From Streptomyces xanthophaeus (GTDB lineage Bacteria; Actinomycetota; Actinomycetes; Streptomycetales; Streptomycetaceae), in NCBI RefSeq assembly GCF_030440515.1, contig NZ_CP076543.1, positions 7,913,001 through 7,977,000 on the forward strand: a DNA stretch of 64,000 nt, given 5' to 3'. The notes below the pieces were generated by a model. The model was not told the DNA's origin. It did no database searches and saw only the letters and a list, made by a program, of their open reading frames with translations. Of this stretch, positions 58,160-64,000 are shown piece by piece. Numbering within the stretch: the first letter of the stretch is position 1; each line of letters opens with the position of its first letter. A program made the translations under genes and the position numbers.

Positions 58160-58178
58160 TTAGGTAAACCTAACCTAA
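58160..58178 (-). promoter_or_regulatory. Iron box upstream of the tandem-HTH gene
   Basis: On the plus strand TTAGGTAAACCTAACCTAA, a near-perfect copy of the DmdR/IdeR iron box with both half-sites. It lies 17 bp upstream of the start codon and is the best of the four boxes in the window. Confidence 0.9.
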
Positions 58179-58280
58179 TTATGGAGGGGGAGGGGGGATA
58201 TACGACCGCAGCCGTGGAATTCCCGGGGCACAGCCGGCCGAGGACGGCGCGGTGCGGCCGAGGGGCGGCGGCGGACCGGT

Positions 58281-58541
58281 TCACGTACCGGACGGCCGCG
58301 GTGGCTTCTTCTCCGAGGGCGGGCTCGCCCTCCTCGACCTCGTGCCGGGGGAGTGCCGGAGCCTCTTCGCGGCCGACTGCCGGCGCGAGGTCCGTTGCCG
58401 TCTGGTCTTCGTGTGCTCTTCGACCGTGGCGGCGAGGGCCACGGTGATGACGACGGCGATTGCGCAGAGGAGGAGCGCGCCGATCAAGCAGGCGAGCATG
58501 AGGGCCGCCGCCCGGGCCAGTTCTTCGTAGGTGAGCGTCAC
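58281..58541 (-). CDS. Small membrane protein with basic tail
   Basis: An 86-residue protein with GTG at 58541 directly behind GGAGGAG. One long hydrophobic span (about 11-40: ALMLACLIGALLLCAIAVVI) is followed by a strongly basic, Ser-rich tail (KTRRQRTSRRQSAAKR). It is probably a bitopic inner-membrane protein with the tail in the cytoplasm. No family is recognised. It is transcribed toward the same side as the gene at 58763-60175, from which a hairpin separates it. Confidence 0.6.
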   Translation of the reverse strand: MTLTYEELARAAALMLACLIGALLLCAIAVVITVALAATVEEHTKTRRQRTSRRQSAAKRLRHSPGTRSRRASPPSEKKPPRPSGT

Positions 58542-58707
58542 GGGGCTCCTCCGGAACGAGGGTGTGTTGCGCGGGGCGCGGATGCGCGCCCTTTCCGCGT
58601 ACCGCTTCGCCCGCGCGCCCGCCTGCTCACTTCTCCCTCCCACTCTCGTGGCTCTCCCGCGCGGACACATGAGTACGCGTACTCAAGGCGCCGCGCCGTC
58701 CGAACAC

Positions 58708-58737
58708 TGTGCCCCGGCGGAAGACCGCCGGGGCACA
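58708..58737 (-). terminator. Terminator hairpin of the LTD-propeller gene
   Basis: TGTGCCCCGGCGG (58708-58720), loop AAGA, then the perfect complement (58725-58737): a 13-bp stem 26 bp beyond the stop codon of the upstream minus-strand gene. Confidence 0.85.
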
Positions 58738-58762
58738 GGTGGGTCAGGAGTGGGAGCCGGTG

Positions 58763-60175
58763 TCAGGGGGTGCAGTCCAGGGTGCCGGCGCGCAGTGCGT
58801 GGCCACCGTCGTTGCTGTCGTCGGACCACAGGACCGGCTTGTGGCCCGCGGTGCAGGTGGACTGGGGGGCGATGGCGAAGCCCTCGTTGTTGTAGTCGGG
58901 CATGCCCGTGGGCCGGTCGTGGACGGCGGTCGCGGTGAACTTGCCCTGGGCGTCGATGTCGAGAGCCGACGTCTGACCCTGGCAGGTGTCGTCGCACGCC
59001 GCCCACAGGCGGCCGGTGGCGGGCTCGAACTCCAGGTCCATCACGCCGGTGAAACCGCTGGCGATGGTGGCGACGCGGGTGTAGCCGCCGCCGGACAGGT
59101 TCAGGGCGTAGGCGTGGACGGTGCCGTTGGCCTCCACGCCGGCGAAGAACAGGCCGCTGCCGTGGCCCGGGTAGGAGGCCGGGTCGTAGACGGCGCCGGT
59201 GTGCTCGTCACGGAAGCCGTGCGCGGTCAGGAACGAGTCGGGCACCCACGAGATGCCCTCGGGTCCGGCATTGGCCGGCAGGGAGGGCAGGTCGGAGGTG
59301 AGGTTCCACTCGGCGGTCGCGTTCAGCGAGGAGGCGCTGGAGGCGGTGTCGTAGCGGAGGATCTTCGGCAGGCTGGTGGAGCCGTTGCCGTTGTCGCGTT
59401 CGGTGGCGACGAACAGGCCGTCGGGGGTGAAGACGACGCCCTCGGCGTCGGGGTCGCCGCTGCCGTTCGCGTAGTGCAGGGCCTTGCCCGCTGCCCAGCC
59501 GCCGGCCGGGTCGGGACGCCACGTCGTGCCGTCGGGTACGAGCCGGTACAGCTTGCCGGGCCCGTTGTTCACCGCCCAGAGCACGCCGGCGCTCTCGAAG
59601 GACAGGCCGCTGAGGTTTTCCCCGAACACGTTGGAGGCGTCCGCGATGGTGACCGCCGAGTTGCCGGGCCACGGTCCATGGGTGGGCCGGCCACCGCCGG
59701 AGGTGCCGCAGGCGTTGGCCGCGCCCTTGGTCGCGGTGGTCGTGGTGGTGAACGCGCCGGTGCCGTCCGGGCAGCGGCCGTAGGTAGTGGTCGCGTGGTC
59801 GGTCCAGGTGGAGGAATCGACCAGGGTGGTGCCGTCCGCTGTGAACAGCCGCGCGGAGTCGGAGCTGCCCAGGCCGAACGAAGACTCGACGTCCAGTGCG
59901 AGGAAGGCACCCGGAGCCAGCGAGGTGTTCCTGGCGACCTTGTAGGAGTGGGAGTTGTCGTTGTCCTTGAGCACCCACTTGGAGATGTCGACCGCGGTGG
60001 TCCCGGTGTTGACGAGCTCGATCCAGTCACCGGGGCTGCCGCCGCTGGACTCGACCTCGTTGATCCGTACCGTCGGCTGCGCCTGCGCCGAGGCCGGCGC
60101 ACCGGACAGGCCGACGGCCAAGGCCGTCAGGGCGACGGCGATGATGTGGGCTTCTCTACGCCAGTTGGTACGCAA
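58763..60175 (-). CDS. Secreted lamin-tail-domain protein with esterase-like propeller
   Basis: A 470-residue precursor with a TTG start at 60175; GAGGA lies 8-12 bp upstream and no ATG or GTG is in frame nearby. It has a Sec signal peptide (IIAVALTALAVGLSGAPASA, cut near residue 31). Next is a lamin tail (LTD) beta-sandwich (about 34-140: VRINEVESSGGSPGDWIELV; VDISKWVLKDND; LFTADGTTLVDS). A beta-propeller of the esterase/phytase-like type follows (about 160-470: NLSGLSFESAGVLWAVNN; PDAEGVVFTPDGLFVATERD; TGVMDLEFEPATGRLW). LTDs often bring secreted nucleases or phosphatases to DNA or the cell surface. Extracellular location is sure; activity is not. Confidence 0.88.
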   Translation of the reverse strand: MRTNWRREAHIIAVALTALAVGLSGAPASAQAQPTVRINEVESSGGSPGDWIELVNTGTTAVDISKWVLKDNDNSHSYKVARNTSLAPGAFLALDVESSFGLGSSDSARLFTADGTTLVDSSTWTDHATTTYGRCPDGTGAFTTTTTATKGAANACGTSGGGRPTHGPWPGNSAVTIADASNVFGENLSGLSFESAGVLWAVNNGPGKLYRLVPDGTTWRPDPAGGWAAGKALHYANGSGDPDAEGVVFTPDGLFVATERDNGNGSTSLPKILRYDTASSASSLNATAEWNLTSDLPSLPANAGPEGISWVPDSFLTAHGFRDEHTGAVYDPASYPGHGSGLFFAGVEANGTVHAYALNLSGGGYTRVATIASGFTGVMDLEFEPATGRLWAACDDTCQGQTSALDIDAQGKFTATAVHDRPTGMPDYNNEGFAIAPQSTCTAGHKPVLWSDDSNDGGHALRAGTLDCTP

Positions 60176-60458
60176 CGGCCGGTCCTCGTCTCATCCGGTG
60201 GGCAGGCGAGCGCGCCCGCGCTCCCGGCGAAGCGTGGGGCACAGTGGCGGCCGCGGGCTGAACACGCCGCGAACAGCACGGGTAGCTCGTAGAACGGGCT
60301 CCCCCCGAACGGTCCCGGAGCGCGGTGCGATTCGCCCGGCGCGATCGGAGAGCCAGGCGGTGTCTTGCCGATCCGGTCGGCCGTCCCGCAGGCCGAGACC
60401 CGTTCGAGCGGCTTGCGTTGCTGCCGGGCAGTGCCTCCGAAACCCTCTTTTCGTCCTC
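60176..60458. other. Intergenic region upstream of the LTD and SPFH genes
   Basis: 283 bp without a supported gene between divergent genes. It must contain the promoter of the LTD-propeller gene, but no clear -35/-10 or operator could be picked out. Confidence 0.5.
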
Positions 60459-60498
60459 TTGACGATATAGGTGTGACTCGTTATCGTCGCATTGACGA
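60459..60498 (+). promoter_or_regulatory. Promoter with overlapping palindromic operator (SPFH/NAD-kinase-like operon)
   Basis: TTGACG (60459-60464), a 17-bp spacer and TATCGT (60482-60487) give a good primary-sigma promoter. GACGATA (60461-60467) and TATCGTC (60482-60488) form a perfect 7-bp dyad covering -35 and -10. A further TTGACGA at 60492-60498 adds a half-site. A repressor is likely. A Nudix-type NAD regulator (NrtR) is one candidate, given the NAD-kinase-like gene in the operon. Confidence 0.65.
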
Positions 60499-60515
60499 AA
60501 TGAAGGGGGTTCGCC

Positions 60516-61529
60516 ATGGCCGACATCACCCGGCGCTTCGGATGGCGCCATCTGCGCTCCGCGCCCACCGCCCACATCCGCCACCACAAGCGCGGCCGGA
60601 TCGTCCACGACGGGCGGGGGCTCAGTTTCTGGTACCGGTCGCTGTCGGCGGCGCTCTCCGAAGTGCCGGTCGACGACCGGGAGCTGGCCATGGCGTTCCA
60701 CGCCCGTACGTCCGACTTCCAGGACGTCGCCGTGCAGGCCACCGTCACCTACCGGATCAGCGACCCGGCCGAGGCCGCCGACCGGCTCGACTTCTCCGTC
60801 GACCCGGACACCGGGAGCTGGCGCGGCGCTCCCTTGGAGCAGATCGCCACTCTCCTCACCGAGACCGCGCAGCAGCACACGCTGGACGTACTGGCCCGGA
60901 CTCCGCTGGCCGTCGCCCTGGTGGACGGCGTCGCCTCCGTGCGGGGGCGGGTCGCCGCCGGTCTCGCCGCCGAGCCCAGGCTCCCGGCCACCGGCATCGA
61001 TGTGGTGGCCGTGCGGGTCGTGGCGATCCGCCCCGAGGCCGAGGTGGAGCGCGCCCTGCGCACCCCGGCCCGCGAGCAGATCCAGCAGGAGGCGGACCGG
61101 GCCACGTACGAACGGCGGGCCGTCGCCGTCGAGCGTGAGCGTGCCATCGCCGAGAACGAGCTGGCCAGTCAGATCGAACTGGCCAGGCGCGAGGCGCAGT
61201 TGATCGACCAGCGCGGCATCAACGCCCGCCGCGAGGCGGAGGAGAAGGCGGCGGCGGACGGCGTACGCACCGAGACCGAGGCGGCCCGCAAGGTCCGCCT
61301 GGCCCGCGCGGACGCCGAGGCGGCGCGCGAGACGGGCGCGGCGCGCGCCGAGGCTCAGGCTGCCTGGCTGCGCGTGCACGAGGAAGCCGCCCCGGGCACG
61401 CTGCACGCCCTGGCGGTGACCCGGCTGGCGGAGAACCTGCCGCGGATCGAGAGCGTCACGCTTTCTCCCGACGTCCTCACCGGGCTCCTCACCAGGCTCG
61501 GACGTCCGGAAGGCGGCGCGGGAGCGTGA
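60516..61529 (+). CDS. SPFH/Band-7 domain protein
   Basis: A 337-residue protein, ATG 60516. Residues about 25-185 form the SPFH (prohibitin homology) domain: IRHHKRGRIVHDGRGLSFWY, VPVDDRELAMAFHARTSDFQ, VAVQATVTYRISDP and IDVVAVRVVAIRPEAEVER. From about 190 to 285 there is a long charged coiled coil (ATYERRAVAVERERAIAENE), typical of flotillin-like proteins. There is no N-terminal membrane span, so it would attach to membranes peripherally or form cytosolic rings. It overlaps the NAD-kinase-like gene by GTGA, so the two products are made together. Its exact role is unknown. Confidence 0.92.
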   Translation: MADITRRFGWRHLRSAPTAHIRHHKRGRIVHDGRGLSFWYRSLSAALSEVPVDDRELAMAFHARTSDFQDVAVQATVTYRISDPAEAADRLDFSVDPDTGSWRGAPLEQIATLLTETAQQHTLDVLARTPLAVALVDGVASVRGRVAAGLAAEPRLPATGIDVVAVRVVAIRPEAEVERALRTPAREQIQQEADRATYERRAVAVERERAIAENELASQIELARREAQLIDQRGINARREAEEKAAADGVRTETEAARKVRLARADAEAARETGAARAEAQAAWLRVHEEAAPGTLHALAVTRLAENLPRIESVTLSPDVLTGLLTRLGRPEGGAGA

Positions 61530-62425
61530 GCCTGGCCCCGCGGGCGGTGCTCGTGCACCGCAGGACCGAGTACGAGGAACTGCTCGCCCGGCACGGCACG
61601 CACGGGCAGGCCGCGTTCTTCCTTTCCAGCCGGGGCCGGTCGATCGACGAGGTGGTCCGCCGCCACGAGCGCACGCGGCAGGCGCTGCGGGAGGTGGCGG
61701 CGGCGGTGCCGCTCACCTGGCGCAGCTCCCGGGTGGAGCGGGCCGACCTGGACCGCTTCCTGTTCGCCCCGGAGGACGTGGTGGTCGTGGTCGGCCAGGA
61801 CGGCCTGGTCGCCAACACCGCGAAGTACCTGAGCGGACAGCCGGTGGTGGGCATCGACACCGACCCGGGGCGCAACCCGGGGGTCCTGGTCCGGCACCGT
61901 TACGCCGACACGGCCGCCCTGCTGCGTGCGGCGACCGCCGCCGGCAGCCGGGCGGAGGAGCTGACCATGGTCGAGGCCGTCGCCGACGACACCCAGCGCC
62001 TTCTCGCGCTGAACGAGATCTACCTGGGCTCGCCCGGTCACCAGACGGCCCGCTACCGGCTGGGCTCCGGCAGCGACCAGGGCCCGGGCGAGGCCCAGGC
62101 GTCCTCCGGGGTGCTGGTGGGCACCGGCACGGGCGCCACCGGCTGGCTGCGTTCCCTGTGGCTGGAGCGCGGCAGCCATGCGGGGCTGCCCGCACCCGGC
62201 GACCGGCGGCTCCTGTGGTTCGTGCGTGAGGCCTGGCCCTCTCCCGCGACCGGAACGACGAAGGTCGCCGGTGAGCTGGTGCGGGGACAGGAGCTGCGCC
62301 TGACCGTGGAGTCGGACCGGATCGTGGTCTTCGGCGACGGAATGGAGAGCGACGCCCTGGAGCTGACCTGGGGTCAGAGCGTACGGCTGGGCATCGCGGA
62401 AACGTCGCTGCGCCTGGTGACGTGA
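61526..62425 (+). CDS. NAD-kinase-like protein (NADK/diacylglycerol kinase superfamily)
   Basis: A 299-residue protein whose GTG start overlaps the SPFH stop (GTGA). Landmarks of the NAD kinase fold are present in order. VVVVGQDGLVANTAKYL takes the place of the GGDGT motif (Gln for the second Gly, Asp kept). VVGIDTDPGRNPG, then ALNEIYLGSP (the NE motif), GVLVGTGTGATGWLRSL (for the usual STPTGSTA) and a C-terminal beta-sandwich follow (LRLTVESDRIVVFGDG). It could phosphorylate NAD or another nucleotide-like substrate; the changed GGDG motif makes a normal NAD kinase uncertain. Pairing with an SPFH protein under one promoter suggests a membrane- or scaffold-linked enzyme. Confidence 0.85.
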   Translation: MSLAPRAVLVHRRTEYEELLARHGTHGQAAFFLSSRGRSIDEVVRRHERTRQALREVAAAVPLTWRSSRVERADLDRFLFAPEDVVVVVGQDGLVANTAKYLSGQPVVGIDTDPGRNPGVLVRHRYADTAALLRAATAAGSRAEELTMVEAVADDTQRLLALNEIYLGSPGHQTARYRLGSGSDQGPGEAQASSGVLVGTGTGATGWLRSLWLERGSHAGLPAPGDRRLLWFVREAWPSPATGTTKVAGELVRGQELRLTVESDRIVVFGDGMESDALELTWGQSVRLGIAETSLRLVT

Positions 62426-63090
62426 GCGCCCGGGCCGCGAACGCCGGGAAGGCTCTCGCCCCTGACCGGACAGGAAGGAGAGGGGCAGGGCCGACGCCTG
62501 GGATGTGCACAGCCGGGTGCGCCTCCCCGCCCCGGGGCGATCGCCGAGCGGCTCGCCGTCAGCAACGGGTTGGAGCATGTAGGGAGCTGCGATCGGGCAT
62601 CCTGTGACCGCTTCGCACGCTGCGGATGTTGCCCACCGGGAAAGCCCCCGAGTTCGCGTGCTGAGGCGCAGGCCCCACCGGCCTCCTCGACCCGCTGAAT
62701 CACCGAGGCGTCCGGCGGTGGGTGGAGCTCGGCCGGCCGGGCGTCGACAGGTACGGCCTGACCATGGCATCGGGAGGCGCGGCGCGGTGCCGCGCCGGGA
62801 ACCACGGCGACGGCGGGCCCGTACAGCCAGGCCGACGGCTACGCCCACGGCGAGGCCGCCCGCAAGCTCCGCGATCGAGCCGGTGATCACACCGCTCGGC
62901 AGCTCGGCAGCTCGGCGCGTTCTCGTCCTCTCCGCCGGTTGCCCGAAGCCCACGTGCCCCGAGGGTGCGGTCGACGGGACATCGCGCGGGGCGGTGGCCG
63001 TGCGGCGTACGCCCGACGGCGGGAGACTGGTGTTCTCGGCAGCTTGGAGCAGCGGCTCCGGCCGCCCCCGGCCAGACGGCGGGAGGACCC
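62426..63090. other. 665-bp region without an intact gene
   Basis: No frame on either strand combines a ribosome-binding site, family similarity and typical codon use. Short fragments look like remnants, e.g. IAERLAVSNGLE near 62545 (HTH-like). On the minus strand, GSIAELAGGLAVGVAVGLAV near 62840 looks like a membrane-helix piece. CTCGGCAG is repeated near 62893-62912. It is probably an eroded area; the promoter of the metallo-beta-lactamase-fold gene should lie near its right end. Confidence 0.45.
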
Positions 63091-64000
63091 ATGACGGCGC
63101 TCGGCGACCTGGTCGAGATCGACGACAGGACCGTGCTGGTCCTCGGCCGGGAACTGGATCTCGCGCACGGTCAGGCGGACGTCGCCAACGCCCTGGTGCA
63201 CCGGGCCGGCGACACCCTGGTGCTCGTCGACACCGGCGTCACCCCGGCCTTCCGAGCGGCGTTGCGGGCGGCGGCCGACAGCGTCGGACCCTGGTCCCGG
63301 GCGCTGCTGCTGACCACGCACGGTCATCCCGACCACGTCGGCAACAACGACCTGGCCGACGAGCTGGGCGTGCCCGTCGAGCACGGTGTTCCCGCCCCTG
63401 ACCTGGACCAGATGCGGGACCCGGAGTCCTACTGGGTGCGGTCCTTCGAGCGCATCGCCTGGGCGGCGCCGCTACCGGCGCCCGAACTGGCAGCCAAGGT
63501 GATGTCGCTCTTCACACCGATGCGGCCCTTCTCCGTGGCGACCCGGACCTACGAGGAGCGGCCGCCGGAGCCGATCCGGATCGGCTCGCTGCGGTTCTCC
63601 GGCTGGACCTTCGCCGACGGCGCGGTCCGGGTGCTGCGCAGCCAGGGCCACTGCGCCGGGCACGTGATCGTGCACCTGAGGGACTGCGGCGTCCTCCACC
63701 TCTCCGACGAGGGCAACGGCCCCTGCGGTGCGATGGTCGACGCCGACCAGCTCAAGATCCAGACCGTGCTCGGCGCCGTCGCCGGCCTCTTCGAGCAGGA
63801 GGAAGCCGCGATCCTCACCGACGGGCACACCTTCGCCGTGCGCCGTGGCCCCGAGGCGGTGCTCCAACTGGACGGGCTGCTGGCGCAGGCCACCGCCCTG
63901 CAGGAGGCGGCACTCGGGCTCACCGGCGGGAGCGAGCGGATCCGCCCGAGCGCGTTCACCACCCGCTTCGCACAGGTCATCGCCGAGCTCGGTTCGGGCG
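63091..64000 (+). CDS. Metallo-beta-lactamase-fold hydrolase, 3' end beyond the window
   Basis: At least 303 residues; the gene runs off the right edge. ATG 63091 has GGGAGGA 4-10 bp upstream. The HxHxDH motif is THGHPDHVGN (near residue 79). Later ligands are suggested by RSQGHCAGHVIVHLRDCG and HLSDEGNGPCGA. The start VEIDDRTVLVLGRELDLAHG and LVHRAGDTLVLVDTGVTPAF are the first beta strands of the fold. Members hydrolyse thioesters, lactones or phosphoesters using two metals. The C-terminal part (TTRFAQVIAELGSG) is incomplete and the substrate is unknown. Confidence 0.92.
   Translation, partial: MTALGDLVEIDDRTVLVLGRELDLAHGQADVANALVHRAGDTLVLVDTGVTPAFRAALRAAADSVGPWSRALLLTTHGHPDHVGNNDLADELGVPVEHGVPAPDLDQMRDPESYWVRSFERIAWAAPLPAPELAAKVMSLFTPMRPFSVATRTYEERPPEPIRIGSLRFSGWTFADGAVRVLRSQGHCAGHVIVHLRDCGVLHLSDEGNGPCGAMVDADQLKIQTVLGAVAGLFEQEEAAILTDGHTFAVRRGPEAVLQLDGLLAQATALQEAALGLTGGSERIRPSAFTTRFAQVIAELGSG

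Noticed and set aside
62604..63401. Open frame overlapping the metallo-beta-lactamase-fold gene
   Set aside because: Its product is Arg/Pro-rich with no similarity, and the overlapping frame from 63091 has clear metal-binding motifs.
1..64000. CRISPR arrays, tRNA or rRNA genes, intact insertion sequences
   Set aside because: No regularly spaced repeats, cloverleaf candidates, rRNA-like stretches or transposase reading frames were noticed on either strand.

Overview
The window looks like chromosomal DNA of a Streptomyces-type actinomycete. Third codon positions are strongly G/C, GTG and TTG starts with strong Shine-Dalgarno sequences are common, and TTA codons are rare. Gene types typical of the genus are present: a SARP regulator, an SSI-type protease inhibitor, SpoIIE-type phosphatase, Pkn kinases, MbtH, and DmdR/IdeR-type iron boxes. 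No rRNA, tRNA, CRISPR array, intact insertion sequence or replication origin was seen.

Layout. 1-2.2 kb: edge of a GDSL hydrolase, a PadR repressor with a palindromic operator, a SnoaL-fold protein and a methyltransferase. 2.3-7.1 kb: a very large protein of unknown function with an apparent one-base frameshift at a perfect palindrome. 7.2-15.8 kb: nadE, a PAS-PP2C phosphatase, two acetyltransferases, a 166-bp inverted-repeat element, an MFS exporter divergent from a LysR regulator, and a receptor-like Ser/Thr kinase. 15.9-20.1 kb: a divergent iron-box pair encoding a formyltransferase and an ornithine N-hydroxylase (CchA/CchB-like, with no synthetase), then an amidohydrolase. 20.0-24.3 kb: membrane and hypothetical proteins. 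24.3-30.7 kb: a tight three-gene operon of a CCA/poly(A)-polymerase-type nucleotidyltransferase, an unknown protein, and a membrane protein that appears to join a Lon-like (S16) protease domain to a WD40 propeller. 30.8-37.2 kb: a MarR regulator, a Ser/Thr kinase divergent from an FHA-flavin monooxygenase fusion across a palindrome, and two hypothetical proteins. 37.5-47.4 kb: a secreted trypsin-type SSI inhibitor, a secreted propeller-repeat protein, a SARP regulator with its likely operator, a HelD-type RNA polymerase helicase, and a hydroxylase/O-methyltransferase pair. 47.5-52.5 kb: a hypothetical gene, a decayed siderophore-interacting/methyltransferase gene, a second MarR paralogue under a MerR-type promoter, a lipoprotein, a cupin and a MerR/FMN-reductase pair. 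52.6-58.2 kb: a second iron-box locus (MbtH, lone condensation domain, second N-hydroxylase, argB, isochorismatase-like protein, tandem-HTH protein). 58.3-64 kb: a small membrane protein, a secreted LTD-propeller protein, an SPFH/NAD-kinase-like operon and the start of a metallo-beta-lactamase-fold gene.

How the genes may work together. Four iron boxes tie the two siderophore loci to iron. Together they supply N-hydroxylation, N-formylation, ornithine (ArgB) and an MbtH partner, but the window has no adenylation or carrier domains, so the assembly line must lie elsewhere if it exists. Two proteins of the second locus lack expected catalytic residues. The most novel-looking assemblies are the S16-like/WD40 operon and the kinase plus FHA-monooxygenase pair. 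At least five genes carry a TTA codon, which points to bldA-linked developmental control. Two genes (the 1,594-residue protein and argB) are each broken by one missing base. Both breaks sit in sequence contexts where a sequencing error is as likely as a real mutation.
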